Made by a program: the position numbers and the translations under genes. The notes under the pieces were generated by a model. The model worked only from the letters and a program-made list of their open reading frames with translations. It ran no database searches and was not told the origin of the DNA. This document shows positions 1-9,084 of a stretch of 64,000 nucleotides of DNA, one piece after another (within the stretch, counting starts at the first letter, position 1; each line of letters opens with the position of its first letter). This DNA is from Thiohalocapsa sp963698775 (GTDB lineage: Bacteria > Pseudomonadota > Gammaproteobacteria > Chromatiales > Chromatiaceae), in contig CAVOSE010000076.1 of assembly GCA_963698775.1 (NCBI GenBank), positions 62,001 through 126,000 on the forward strand. Direction: 5' to 3'.

Positions 1-126
1 CTCTTTGTTGGTTTGCGCGGTCACTACAGCTGGCTGGCCAATTGCGCTGGGCGGTCGTATGTTGTGCCGGTGTGACTGTGTCGGCGACGCTTGTGCGGAC
101 GCCGAACTATCCCGGAGTCGAAAATA

Positions 127-1794
127 ATGGCGCGTCTCATGCCGAAAAACAATCACCTACCCTATGCGCTCTACCGTGCCGATCAGGTGCGCGCGCTGGA
201 CCGCTGTGCCATCGATACCTATGGTATCGCTGGCAGCGAACTGATGGAACGCGCGGGGCGCGGGGCTTTTGATCGGCTCCGGGCCCGCTGGCCCCAGGCA
301 CGGCGGATAGCGGTGTTGGCCGGAGCAGGCAACAATGGCGGCGATGGCTACGTGATTGCTCGCCTGGCGCTGGCGCAGGGCTGGACAGTCTGGTTGTTGA
401 CCTTGGGAGATCACGAACGGCTGCGCGGCGAGGCAGCCGCGGCCGCTCGCGGCTTCGCGGATGTCGGTGGCCGGGTTGAACCGTTCCGAGGGCTGCCGCG
501 GGGGGTGAATCTGATTGTCGATGCGTTGCTCGGCACCGGGCTGGAACGACCGGTGGCCGGGGATTGGGCCGACGCGATCGAGCAGATCAATGCGTCCCGG
601 GCACCGGTGTTGGCGGTGGACATTCCGTCCGGGCTGCATGCCGACACGGGGCGGGTGCTCGGTTGCGCGGTGCGGGCCGACCTGACGGTCAGCTTCATCG
701 GTCTGAAGCAGGGTCTGTTCACGGGCCAGGGGCCGGATTGCTGCGGCGAGGTCCTATTCGATGCCTTACAGGTGCCGGCGGCCATCTATGCCGGCCAGAT
801 CCTGGCCGCCCGTCGGTTGGATTGGCGCAAGGAGCGCGAGCTGGTGCCGCGTCGCCGGTCTGCTGCCCACAAAGGTGACTGCGGTCATGTGCTAGTGGTT
901 GGCGGGGCGCCGGGAATGTCCGGTGCGGCGCGGCTGGCGGGGGAGTCAGCGCTGCGGACCGGTGCGGGGCTAGTGACCATCGCGACGCATGCCGCCCACG
1001 CCGCATTCCTGAACCTGACGCGTCCGGAACTCATGGTGCGCGCGGTCGCCGACGCGGCGGAGCTGGCGGCCGTCGCCACGCGTGCGGACGTGATCGCCAT
1101 CGGACCTGGATTGGGGCAGGATGAGTGGTCCCTTGCGCTGTTCGAGCAGGCCCTGGCGCTGAACAAGCCCTTGGTCGTAGACGCCGATGCCCTCAATCTG
1201 CTCGCCGCTGCCCCGCGCCGGTGTGCGCACTGGGTGTTGACGCCGCACCCTGGCGAAGCGGCGCGGTTGTTGGGATGTTCCGCTGCTGAAGTGGAGCAGG
1301 ATCGTTTTGCGGCGGTCGAGGCGCTACAGCGAAGATTCGATGGGGTTGTGGTGCTCAAGGGCGCGGGTACCCTGATCAAGGGTCCCGGCCATCGGCCGGT
1401 TGGGCTCTGCAGCGACGGGAACCCCGGCATGGCCAGCGCGGGCATGGGCGATACCCTCACGGGCGTGATTGCGGCCCTGTTGGCGCGGCGTCGCGGGCTC
1501 GGCTGGCCCCCGCCTATCGAGCCCGGCTCCAAGGCGGGGGTGCAGCTGGAATTCGACGCCCATTTGCACCCTCAGTTGCCCCCTGAGTTTGAACCTGCGT
1601 TGGAACCGGAGCAGGCTGCCAGCGCCGGGGTCTGCCTGCATGCCGCCGCCGGCGATAGGGCCGCCCGGTATGGCATTGAGGGGTTGCTGGCGGGGGACCT
1701 GATCGACTCCCTGCGTGCGACCTTAGCCTTGGCGACGCCGCCGTCCGCTTCGACACCGGCGGATCCTGAGCGGCCAGTGGAGGAGGGCGCCTGA
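127..1794 (+). CDS. nnr: Bifunctional NAD(P)H-hydrate epimerase / ADP-dependent NAD(P)H-hydrate dehydratase
   Basis: Repairs hydrated NAD(P)H in the cytosol: the N-terminal YjeF_N half epimerises the R and S hydrates and the C-terminal ribokinase-like half dehydrates the S form with ADP. The N-terminal half shows GAGNNGGDGYVIARLA near residue 60. The C-terminal half shows GHVLVVGGAPGMSGAARLA and the signature SDGNPGMASAGMGDTLTG. I chose the ATG at 127; ATG 139 and TTG 91 are alternatives. Between the dehydratase signature and the conserved GVCLHAAAGD lies an extra Pro/Glu-rich stretch of roughly 40 residues not usual for the family. The stop overlaps the tsaE start, as in many proteobacteria. 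Identity is firm; the start is uncertain. Confidence 0.93.
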   Translation: MARLMPKNNHLPYALYRADQVRALDRCAIDTYGIAGSELMERAGRGAFDRLRARWPQARRIAVLAGAGNNGGDGYVIARLALAQGWTVWLLTLGDHERLRGEAAAAARGFADVGGRVEPFRGLPRGVNLIVDALLGTGLERPVAGDWADAIEQINASRAPVLAVDIPSGLHADTGRVLGCAVRADLTVSFIGLKQGLFTGQGPDCCGEVLFDALQVPAAIYAGQILAARRLDWRKERELVPRRRSAAHKGDCGHVLVVGGAPGMSGAARLAGESALRTGAGLVTIATHAAHAAFLNLTRPELMVRAVADAAELAAVATRADVIAIGPGLGQDEWSLALFEQALALNKPLVVDADALNLLAAAPRRCAHWVLTPHPGEAARLLGCSAAEVEQDRFAAVEALQRRFDGVVVLKGAGTLIKGPGHRPVGLCSDGNPGMASAGMGDTLTGVIAALLARRRGLGWPPPIEPGSKAGVQLEFDAHLHPQLPPEFEPALEPEQAASAGVCLHAAAGDRAARYGIEGLLAGDLIDSLRATLALATPPSASTPADPERPVEEGA

Positions 1795-2240
1795 TGGAAC
1801 GCTATCTCGCGAGTGAGGATGCGCAGATGGACTTTGGTCGCGCGCTCGCCGAGCGGCTGCGGGGACGGACCGGGCTGGTCTTTCTGCGCGGCGATCTCGG
1901 TGCCGGCAAGACCACCCTGGTCCGTGGCCTGTTGCGTGGTCTCGGGCACGTCGGACCCGTGCGCAGCCCGACCTACACGCTGATCGAACCCTATGAGGTT
2001 GCCGGTCAGCGCCTGTATCATTTGGACCTGTATCGCCTTGGGGATCCGGAAGAGCTCGAGTTTCTCGGGCTGCGGGACCTCCTCGATGGCGAGGGACTGC
2101 TGTTGGTGGAATGGCCGGATCGCGGTGCCGGGGTGCTGCCGTCGCCGGACCTGATCATCGACATCGCGCACGTACCGCCCGGGCGGCGGGTCGGGCTGTT
2201 TCCCAGCCCTGCGTGGGAGCCTCTGTTTCAGCTGGTATGA
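1794..2240 (+). CDS. tsaE: tRNA N6-threonylcarbamoyladenosine synthesis ATPase TsaE
   Basis: P-loop ATPase that works with TsaB and TsaD to make t6A37 on ANN-decoding tRNAs. The Walker A GDLGAGKTTLVRGLL and the conserved SPTYTLIEPYE and HLDLYRL motifs are all present, as is LLVEWPDRGAGVLP. At 148 residues the length is normal. The ATG overlaps the nnr stop. The final residues (FQLV) and the stop codon lie inside a 25-bp sequence that matches one end of the MITE found in brxC at 61 kb, so the C-terminus may have been re-made by an insertion. Confidence 0.95.
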   Translation: MERYLASEDAQMDFGRALAERLRGRTGLVFLRGDLGAGKTTLVRGLLRGLGHVGPVRSPTYTLIEPYEVAGQRLYHLDLYRLGDPEELEFLGLRDLLDGEGLLLVEWPDRGAGVLPSPDLIIDIAHVPPGRRVGLFPSPAWEPLFQLV

Positions 2241-2257
2241 GATTTGACAGAAATCGC
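2233..2257 (+). mobile_element. Solo terminal repeat of the brxC MITE at the tsaE stop codon
   Basis: This 25-bp stretch matches 61147-61171, the right end of the 154-bp hairpin MITE in brxC, at 23 of 25 positions, including the whole terminal part TTGACAGAAATCGC. The tsaE stop codon TGA lies inside it. I see no matching left end upstream, so it looks like a truncated copy. The following bases CTTAA would be the target duplication, but no upstream partner is visible. Confidence 0.6.
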
Positions 2258-2557
2258 CTTAACGCTCATCGGGCGGCGCCACCCCAGGAGAGGAGACGTT
2301 TGTTGCACCGTAAGCATCGCCGCAGTGTTGCGTTTTGGTGCCCGCTGGGACTGGGCCGAGACAGCGCCGTTGCCGCCGGGCACGGCACCAAGTTTCAAAG
2401 CGGATACAGCTGTCGATAATCCGCCACTCTCGTTCTTTCAAAGACTTAAGAATTCCCTGCAAAATACGGTATTACCTTGGAAAAGACGACTTCGAAGTGC
2501 TATGCTCAGAGGCGTATAGCAGCCTGTTTCTGGGGGCTTGAAGAAGGGGGATGTGCG
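2241..2557. other. Intergenic region tsaE-amiC
   Basis: About 317 bases without a convincing gene. It starts with the rest of the MITE-end match and finishes with the amiC promoter and a strong ribosome-binding site (AGAAGGGGG) just before 2558. Short open frames here show no family features. Confidence 0.6.
2477..2506 (+). promoter_or_regulatory. Sigma70-like promoter for amiC-mutL-miaA
   Basis: TTGGAA (2477-2482) and TATGCT (2501-2506) are separated by 18 bases, close to the sigma70 consensus, about 50 bases before the amiC start. This is inferred from sequence only. Confidence 0.55.
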
Positions 2558-3940
2558 ATGCGGAAGCCTATCGCAACAATTTTGTCACCGTTGTGCATTG
2601 CGGCGTTCGTGCTGGTTCTGTCCGGGCAGGTCTTGGCCGAGCAGACGGTCGTGCATGGCGCGCGGATCTGGAACGCGCCGGACCATACCCGCATCGTCCT
2701 TGACGTCGCTGGGCCTGTCAGTCACAACATTTTTCCCCTCGATAATCCTCCGCGACTGGTGGTCGACCTGACCGATGCCCGTCTCAAGGGCAAGTTGCCT
2801 GGCGTCGACTCCGACGACGTGCTTGTATCTGGTCTGCGTAGCGGCGTCCGCGACGGCGATGACCTGCGCGTAGTGATGGACCTGAAACAGTCGGCCAAGA
2901 TCAAGAGCTTCGAGCTAGACCCGAACGACACCTACGGGCACCGGTTGGTCATTGATCTATCCCCAAAGAATCCGGTCGACACCGCCGCCGTGCTTGCGGC
3001 CGCGACCGCGACCGCGAGTCCGTCCATCCGCAAGCGGGAAGGGGCGACGCGGCGAGAGTCCAAATTCCTTTCGGTGCAGCCTAAGGGTGGCGGGCAGCGA
3101 AACGTCATCGTTGCCGTCGATGCCGGGCATGGTGGCGAGGACCCGGGAGCAGTCGGCGGCTCCGGAACGCGTGAGAAGGACGTCACGCTCGCCATCGCTC
3201 GCAAGCTCGCGGCGCGCATCGACAAGCAAAAGGGCATGCAGGCGGTGTTGATTCGCGACGGCGACTACTTCGTCGCCCTGCGCCAGCGCATCGCCAAGGC
3301 ACGCAAGCACAAGGCCGACCTGTTCGTGTCGATCCATGCGGACGCGTTTACCGACTCGCGTGTGCGCGGGTCGTCGGTGTATACGTTGTCCAATGGTGGC
3401 GCCACGAGCGAGGCCGCCAAATGGCTGGCGGCGCGCGAGAATCGCGCCGATCTGATCGGCGGTGTCAACCTGTCCGAACGCAACGACGTGCTCGCGGGGG
3501 TGCTGCTCGACATGTCGATGAACGCCACCATCGAGCACAGCAGTATCGCCGCCACCCGGGTGCTCGAAAAGCTGCGTTCGCTGGGCCACGTGCACCAAAC
3601 ACGCATCCAACAGGCCGGCTTTGTCGTGCTGAAGTCACCCGATATCCCCTCCATGCTGGTCGAGACCGCATTCATCTCCAATCCGGACGAAGAAAAGCGG
3701 CTGCGTAACGTGAAGTACCAGAACCAGCTCGCCGACTCGCTGCTCGCGGGTATCCTGGACTACTTCCAGGAGTATCCGCCCCCGGGGACGCGCTTTGCGC
3801 GCCAAACCGACCGCGGCCGCGACGCCAGGTCGGACGCCAGCGACCTGCGCTTCGATCCTGCAGACGTCCCCACTCGGCTTGCCGGAATCTCAGCCGCGAT
3901 TGTCGGAGCGTCGAGTTCGACGGCAGTCCCTCTGCGCTAG
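2558..3940 (+). CDS. amiC: Periplasmic N-acetylmuramoyl-L-alanine amidase, AmiC type
   Basis: Zn-dependent hydrolase that cuts septal peptidoglycan during daughter-cell separation. The start at 2558 gives a clear Sec signal (MRKPIATILSPLCIAAFVLVLSG, cleavage near VLA-EQ) and follows a strong Shine-Dalgarno. An AMIN domain (about residues 30-140) is followed by an Amidase_3 domain (about 180-400). Its metal and catalytic motifs are VDAGHGGEDPGA, REKDVTLAIA, VSIHADAF and VETAFISNPDEE. There is no LysM domain; the tail after the catalytic domain is a Pro/Arg-rich stretch. It lies upstream of mutL in the common gammaproteobacterial order amiC-mutL-miaA-hfq. Confidence 0.93.
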   Translation: MRKPIATILSPLCIAAFVLVLSGQVLAEQTVVHGARIWNAPDHTRIVLDVAGPVSHNIFPLDNPPRLVVDLTDARLKGKLPGVDSDDVLVSGLRSGVRDGDDLRVVMDLKQSAKIKSFELDPNDTYGHRLVIDLSPKNPVDTAAVLAAATATASPSIRKREGATRRESKFLSVQPKGGGQRNVIVAVDAGHGGEDPGAVGGSGTREKDVTLAIARKLAARIDKQKGMQAVLIRDGDYFVALRQRIAKARKHKADLFVSIHADAFTDSRVRGSSVYTLSNGGATSEAAKWLAARENRADLIGGVNLSERNDVLAGVLLDMSMNATIEHSSIAATRVLEKLRSLGHVHQTRIQQAGFVVLKSPDIPSMLVETAFISNPDEEKRLRNVKYQNQLADSLLAGILDYFQEYPPPGTRFARQTDRGRDARSDASDLRFDPADVPTRLAGISAAIVGASSSTAVPLR

Positions 3941-4020
3941 CGACGCAATCCACGGGGGCGAGTTTGTTCGCCGGGTTGCCCTCCTTGCGATCGCGAGCGG
4001 TTTCTGGTTCCATCCCGGCG

Positions 4021-5943
4021 ATGCCGACCATACGCACCCTACCGCCTCAACTCATAAACCAGATCGCCGCGGGCGAGGTCGTCGAGCGACCCGCGTCCGT
4101 GGTGAAGGAATTGGTCGAGAACAGCCTGGATGCCGGCGCCCGACGCATCGACGTCGACGTCGAGCGGGGCGGGACGAAGCTGATTCGGATTCGCGACGAT
4201 GGCGTCGGCATCGGTCGCGACCAGTTGGCATTGGCCCTGTCCCGACATGCGACCAGCAAGATCGCGAGCCTTGAGGACCTGGAATCGGTCGGCACCATGG
4301 GCTTTCGCGGCGAGGCGTTGCCGAGCATTGCGTCCGTATCCCGGCTCAACCTGATCTCCCGCATGGCGAACGAGGAGCATGGTTGGCGGGTCTCCGCCGA
4401 CGGCAGCGATCGCATCGATGAGCCGGCGCCGGCGGCCCACGGCACCGGCACCACGGTCGAAGTCCATGACCTGTTTTTCAACGTCCCGGCGCGGCGCAAA
4501 TTTCTGCGCACCGACAAGACGGAGTTCGGCCACCTGGAACAGATGCTGCGTCGCATGGCGTTGGCCCAGGGTGAGGTCTCAGTGCGGTTGCAGCACAACG
4601 GTCGCACGGTGCTGGACCTACCGGCGGGTGAAGAAGGCTTCTCGCCGGAACGACTGCGGGCCCTGCTCGGGGACGGCTTCATGGACGCCAGTCTGACCCT
4701 GGATGAGTCGGCGGTGGGCGTGCGGTTGGCGGGCTGGATCGCGCAGCCTGCCTTTGCCCGCAGCCAGGGCGACATGCAGTTCTTTTACGTCAACGGCCGT
4801 TTAGTGCGTGACAAGCTGGTGACGCACGCCGTGCGCCAGGCCTACCACGACGTGCTGCACCACGGTCGACATCCCGCGTACGTCTTATTCTTGCAAGTAC
4901 CGCCCCGGCAAGTGGACGTGAACGTGCATCCGGCCAAGCAGGAAGTGCGCTTCCGCGAGGGTCGGCAAGTGCACGATTTCATCTTCCGTACCCTCCATCG
5001 CCGGCTCGCCGGTGGTGTCCGAACCGATACTGGCGGCGGCGATGCCGAGAACGGCGCGCCGGGTCTGGTATCACCTGCGGTTGCCGGCAGCGGTGCCGGT
5101 TTATCGCCCGGCTCGTCACCGGAGTCGCCCGTGTTCGGAGGACCGTCCGGGAGGTCGGGCTATCCGACGCCCGGCCGCTTGCCGCTGCGAGCCAACGACG
5201 GTCGTGGTGCCTATGCCGCGGCGTTCGCGTTTCAGCGGCCGGGTGCAATGCCGAGCGGCGGGGAGGCGTTGCCGCCGACGGACGTGCCATCGCTCGGCGA
5301 CTGCCAAGAGGTGCCGCCGCTTGGCTTCGCCATCGGGCAGCTCAATGGAATCTATGTGCTCGCGCAGGCCGAGGATGGACTGGTCATCGTTGATATGCAT
5401 GCGGCTCACGAACGTATCGGTTACGAGCGTCTGAAGCAGTCCGCCGCGGCCGGCGAGTTGCGCCGCCAGCCGTTGTTAGTGCCGGTCGTTGTGCATGTGA
5501 GCGCGGCCGAGGCAGACCTGGCCGAGCACCAGGCGCCGGTCATGGAGCGGCTGGGCCTGGTGGTCGGACGTTTGGGCGAGGGCAAGCTCGCCGTGCGCGA
5601 GATTCCGGCCCTGCTGCAGGGTACGGACCCGGAGCGGCTGTTGCGCGACGTCCTTGCGGACCTGAGCGCCGCGCATCAAGCGGGGCCGGACGCCGGCGGC
5701 GGTCCAGCGGCCGGCGATGGCGCCGGCGGCGAACGGGTACTCGGCGAGATCAACGAGGTGCTCTCTACCATGGCCTGCCACGGCGCAGTGCGCGCCAACC
5801 GCCGCCTGACCATTGCTGAGATGAATGCGTTGTTACGGGACATGGAACAGACCGAGCGCGCCGATCAGTGCAACCACGGCCGCCCGACCTGGATCAAGCT
5901 CTCTCAGCGTCAGCTGGATGGGTTATTCATGCGCGGGCGCTGA
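4021..5943 (+). CDS. mutL: DNA mismatch repair protein MutL
   Basis: GHKL-type ATPase that couples MutS recognition to strand incision. The N-terminal ATPase motifs are QIAAGEVVERPASVVKELVEN, DDGVGI and MGFRGEALPSIASVS. A long Gly/Pro/Ser linker (about residues 345-430) separates it from the C-terminal dimerisation domain. That domain carries DMHAAHERIGYE, which fits the DQHA-X2-E-X4-E endonuclease motif, and a late CNHGRPTWI metal motif. This MutL therefore probably nicks DNA itself, unlike the E. coli protein. The start was set at ATG 4021 because MPTIRTLPPQLINQIAAGEV is the typical MutL start. The miaA start follows the stop directly. Confidence 0.95.
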   Translation: MPTIRTLPPQLINQIAAGEVVERPASVVKELVENSLDAGARRIDVDVERGGTKLIRIRDDGVGIGRDQLALALSRHATSKIASLEDLESVGTMGFRGEALPSIASVSRLNLISRMANEEHGWRVSADGSDRIDEPAPAAHGTGTTVEVHDLFFNVPARRKFLRTDKTEFGHLEQMLRRMALAQGEVSVRLQHNGRTVLDLPAGEEGFSPERLRALLGDGFMDASLTLDESAVGVRLAGWIAQPAFARSQGDMQFFYVNGRLVRDKLVTHAVRQAYHDVLHHGRHPAYVLFLQVPPRQVDVNVHPAKQEVRFREGRQVHDFIFRTLHRRLAGGVRTDTGGGDAENGAPGLVSPAVAGSGAGLSPGSSPESPVFGGPSGRSGYPTPGRLPLRANDGRGAYAAAFAFQRPGAMPSGGEALPPTDVPSLGDCQEVPPLGFAIGQLNGIYVLAQAEDGLVIVDMHAAHERIGYERLKQSAAAGELRRQPLLVPVVVHVSAAEADLAEHQAPVMERLGLVVGRLGEGKLAVREIPALLQGTDPERLLRDVLADLSAAHQAGPDAGGGPAAGDGAGGERVLGEINEVLSTMACHGAVRANRRLTIAEMNALLRDMEQTERADQCNHGRPTWIKLSQRQLDGLFMRGR

Positions 5944-6921
5944 GTGACCAGTTCGTTCAACGATCCCCAAGCCCCCGAACAAGGGGCCGCTGATGAGCAG
6001 GACTTGGCCCCGGCCATCCTGTTGATGGGGCCGACCGCCTCCGGCAAGACCGACCTTGCGTTGGCGCTGGCGGACCGACTGCCCTGTGAACTCATCAGCG
6101 TCGACTCCGCGCTGGTCTACCGTGGCATGGACATCGGTACCGCGAAACCAGCGCCGGAGGTATTGGCGCAAGTCCCGCACCGCCTGATCGACGTCTGCGA
6201 CCCCGCCGATGCGTATTCTGCCGCGCGCTTCCGCGACGATGCGTTGGCTGCCATGGCCGAGATTACGGCGCGCGGCCATATTCCTTTGTTGGTTGGCGGC
6301 ACGATGCTCTACTTTCGCGCGCTGCAGCAGGGGCTGTCGGCGTTGCCGGAGAGCGATCCGCGCATACGTGCCGAGCTCGCCGAGCGGGCATTGCGGGATG
6401 GGGCGGAGGCGATGCATCGCTGGCTGTCGCGGGTGGACCCCGCGGCCGCGGCGCGCATTCATCCGAATGACCCGCAGCGCGTGCAGCGCGCGCTGGAGGT
6501 CTTTCTGCTCGCTGGGCGCCCGATGACGGAATTGTGGCAGCCGGCGAGCAAACCCTTGCCCTACCGGACGCTCAAGCTGGTGCGATCGCCGCGGGACCGC
6601 GCGGTATTGCACCAACGCATTGCGATGCGCTTCGACGCCATGCTCGAGGCCGGCTTCGAGGATGAGGTACGAACGCTATGGCAGCGAGGCGATCTAGACG
6701 CCGAGCTGCCGTCCATGCGCTGCGTCGGCTACCGACAGATGTTGGGCTACGTGCGCGGACAGCAGGATCATGAGGCAATGAAAGACCGCGCGGTCATCGC
6801 TACGAGGCAGCTCGCCAAGCGTCAGTACACCTGGCTTCGCTCGGAGACCGGCTGCGTTTGGCTGTGGGATGACGAAGCTGTCGTGTCGCGGGCGATGGCC
6901 GAGTACTCGCGCACGTTTTAG
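5944..6921 (+). CDS. miaA: tRNA dimethylallyltransferase MiaA
   Basis: Transfers an isoprenyl group to A37 of tRNAs reading UNN codons. The P-loop GPTASGKTDLALALAD and motifs DSALVYRGMDIGTAKP, LIDVCDP, VGGTMLYFRAL and CVGYRQ are present, and the length of 325 residues is normal. The GTG start lies immediately after the mutL stop, indicating co-transcription and probably coupled translation. The first 20 residues are a non-conserved tail before AILLMGPTASGK. Confidence 0.95.
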   Translation: MTSSFNDPQAPEQGAADEQDLAPAILLMGPTASGKTDLALALADRLPCELISVDSALVYRGMDIGTAKPAPEVLAQVPHRLIDVCDPADAYSAARFRDDALAAMAEITARGHIPLLVGGTMLYFRALQQGLSALPESDPRIRAELAERALRDGAEAMHRWLSRVDPAAAARIHPNDPQRVQRALEVFLLAGRPMTELWQPASKPLPYRTLKLVRSPRDRAVLHQRIAMRFDAMLEAGFEDEVRTLWQRGDLDAELPSMRCVGYRQMLGYVRGQQDHEAMKDRAVIATRQLAKRQYTWLRSETGCVWLWDDEAVVSRAMAEYSRTF

Positions 6922-7159
6922 CGTTGGCCGGGAATGGGGCAGGGCGCGCAGAACGGCTGCACCGCGTTGACGGCGAGCGATCGTCGGGCGTGTGGCCGTG
7001 TTGACGTCGGGGTATCACAGACCTGTAGTCCAGACCTAACAATGTGAAACATACGTTTGATTCGACTCTGTGCTATTTTGTCGTTTTTCCGAAATCCAAC
7101 AACGGTAGTCCGCCGGCCGCCGATCGATCGGCCGGCGAGAACAACAAGGAGATCACTCC

Positions 7160-7414
7160 ATGTCAAAGGGCCAGAGCCTACAAGACCCATTTTTGAACGC
7201 GCTTCGCAAGGAGCGGGTACCTGTTTCGATCTTCCTGGTCAACGGCATCAAGCTGCAGGGGCAGATCGAATCATTCGACCAGTTCGTCGTTTTGTTGAAG
7301 AACAACGTCAGCCAAATGATCTATAAGCACGCCATCTCCACTGTGGTGCCGGCACGCAACGTCAAATTGCCGCCGAGCCAGGACGTGGACGACGACTCGC
7401 CGGGCAACGCTTGA
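7160..7414 (+). CDS. hfq: RNA chaperone Hfq
   Basis: Hexameric Sm-like protein that pairs small RNAs with mRNAs. The Sm1 motif (VSIFLVNGIKLQGQIESFDQFVVLL) and Sm2 motif (QMIYKHAISTVVP) are textbook, with N-terminal SLQDPFLNALRKERVP. At 84 residues it has a short acidic C-terminal tail. A strong AAGGAG site precedes the ATG. The roughly 240-base gap after miaA suggests its own promoter, but I could not pick a convincing one. Confidence 0.98.
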   Translation: MSKGQSLQDPFLNALRKERVPVSIFLVNGIKLQGQIESFDQFVVLLKNNVSQMIYKHAISTVVPARNVKLPPSQDVDDDSPGNA

Positions 7415-7439
7415 TCGCGCTGATGCTGCATCCTTCCTC

Positions 7440-7456
7440 GCCCCGATTCCCGGGGC
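7440..7456 (+). terminator. Hairpin between hfq and hflX
   Basis: GCCCCG and CGGGGC pair across a 5-base loop in the hfq-hflX gap. There is no T tract, so it is at best a weak attenuator or an mRNA stabiliser. Confidence 0.3.
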
Positions 7457-7476
7457 GGACGTCTTAGCTCCCGGCC

Positions 7477-8940
7477 ATGTTTGAACGCCCACGCGCCGGC
7501 GAACGCGCTATTCTGGTACAGCTTGCCGTCGGTCACCCGATCGAGGCCGATGCCGTGCTCGAGTTCAAGCTGCTCGCGAAAGCGGCCGGAGCGATCGAGG
7601 TCGGTTACCTGAGCGGCTCGCGCGACCGGCCCGACTCACGCCTGTTCATCGGCAGCGGCAAGGCCGACGAGCTGAAATCGCTGGTGGATGTCTCCGGTGC
7701 AGAGCTGGCCATCTTCGATCATGCCCTGAGCCCGGCGCAGGAGCGCAACCTGGAGCGGCTGCTGCAGTGCCGTGTGGTCGAGCGCAGCGGCTTGATCCTG
7801 GACATCTTTGCGCAGCGGGCACGCTCCTTCGAGGGCAAGCTACAGGTTGAACTGGCGCAACTGCGGCACATGTCCACCCGGCTGGTGCGCGGCTGGACGC
7901 ACTTGGAGCGCCAAAAGGGCGGCATTGGCCTGCGTGGCCCCGGCGAGACGCAGTTGGAGACCGATCGCCGCCTGCTCGGCAAGCGCATCGCGCAGCTCAA
8001 GTCGCGCCTCGCCCGCATCGAGACCCAACGCGCGCAGGGTCGACGCGCCCGAGATCGCGCTGAGGTGCCGACGGTATCGCTGGTGGGTTATACCAACGCC
8101 GGCAAATCGACGCTGTTCAATCGGCTCACCGAGGCGGGCGTGTTTCAGGCCGATCAACTCTTTGCGACGCTGGACCCAACGCTGCGACGGCTAGCATTGC
8201 CGGACGCGCCGGCGGTGGTGTTGGCGGACACCGTGGGCTTCGTCAATCAGCTGCCCCACGAGCTGGTCGCGGCGTTTCGCTCTACATTGCAGGAGACACG
8301 TTCGGCCGATTTGCTGTTGCACGTCGTCGACGCCGGCAGTGATCAGCGCGCACGACGCATCGGCGACGTTGACACGGTACTGGAGGAGATCGGCGCCAAC
8401 GAGATCCCGACGTTGCTGGTCTTCAACAAGATCGATACGTTGAAGGACACGCCGATGGATTCGGATCCTCGTGTCGACCGGGATGCCCAAGGTCGGGCAA
8501 CGCGGGTTTGGTTGTCCGCCCAGACCGGTGCCGGTGTCGATCTGTTGCTTGCCGCGCTCGCCGATCACTTCCGCGGCGAGTCGTTGCGCCAACGTCTGCG
8601 GCTCGGTCCTGCCGATGGCGGTCTGCGGGCCTGGCTGTTTGCCCACACCCGCATTCTGTCGGAGGCGCCCACGGAGCAGGGGGGCTGGGAGATCGAGGTG
8701 GAGATCTCTCGCGCCGACCGCGATCGGTATCTGCGGGATCGCGAACGCTGGAGGGATCGACTGATTTCGGATCCCGCCGGCGAGCGCGTCGATGATGTGG
8801 CCGCTGACATCAACGGCGGCGACGATATGCCGACGGCGGCATCGCTAGCGATGACTAGCGTGGCGGCGGAGGCCAGCGACGATGGCGCCGCGGGCGATGA
8901 GCCCGGCCTGGCCCCGCAACCGCGGGCATTGCCGGGCTAG
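7477..8940 (+). CDS. hflX: Ribosome-associated GTPase HflX
   Basis: GTPase that splits stalled or heat-damaged ribosomes. The N-terminal HflX domain has the nucleotide-binding GSGKADELK region and the LRHMSTRLVRGWTHLERQ and GPGETQLETDRR motifs. The G domain has G1 GYTNAGKSTLFN, G3 DTVGF and G4 NKID. The C-terminal 50 or so residues are an Ala/Gly/Asp-rich extension, making 487 residues against about 426 in E. coli. It lies between hfq and hflKC as in E. coli. Confidence 0.95.
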   Translation: MFERPRAGERAILVQLAVGHPIEADAVLEFKLLAKAAGAIEVGYLSGSRDRPDSRLFIGSGKADELKSLVDVSGAELAIFDHALSPAQERNLERLLQCRVVERSGLILDIFAQRARSFEGKLQVELAQLRHMSTRLVRGWTHLERQKGGIGLRGPGETQLETDRRLLGKRIAQLKSRLARIETQRAQGRRARDRAEVPTVSLVGYTNAGKSTLFNRLTEAGVFQADQLFATLDPTLRRLALPDAPAVVLADTVGFVNQLPHELVAAFRSTLQETRSADLLLHVVDAGSDQRARRIGDVDTVLEEIGANEIPTLLVFNKIDTLKDTPMDSDPRVDRDAQGRATRVWLSAQTGAGVDLLLAALADHFRGESLRQRLRLGPADGGLRAWLFAHTRILSEAPTEQGGWEIEVEISRADRDRYLRDRERWRDRLISDPAGERVDDVAADINGGDDMPTAASLAMTSVAAEASDDGAAGDEPGLAPQPRALPG

Positions 8941-9084
8941 CTTGCGCCCCCTAGAATGTCGGGTCGGCTCTGTCGGCTTGATATCGGGACGGTACGGCGG
9001 CACTTTGCACCCTGCGCGACGGTCCTAGTTGGCGGTGCACACTGGAACCACGCGAAACTACACAACATCTGTTGCGGAGACACT

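Noticed and set aside
7057..7079. hfq promoter TTGATT / TATTTT
   Set aside because: The two boxes are only 11 bases apart, too close for sigma70, so no promoter was called.
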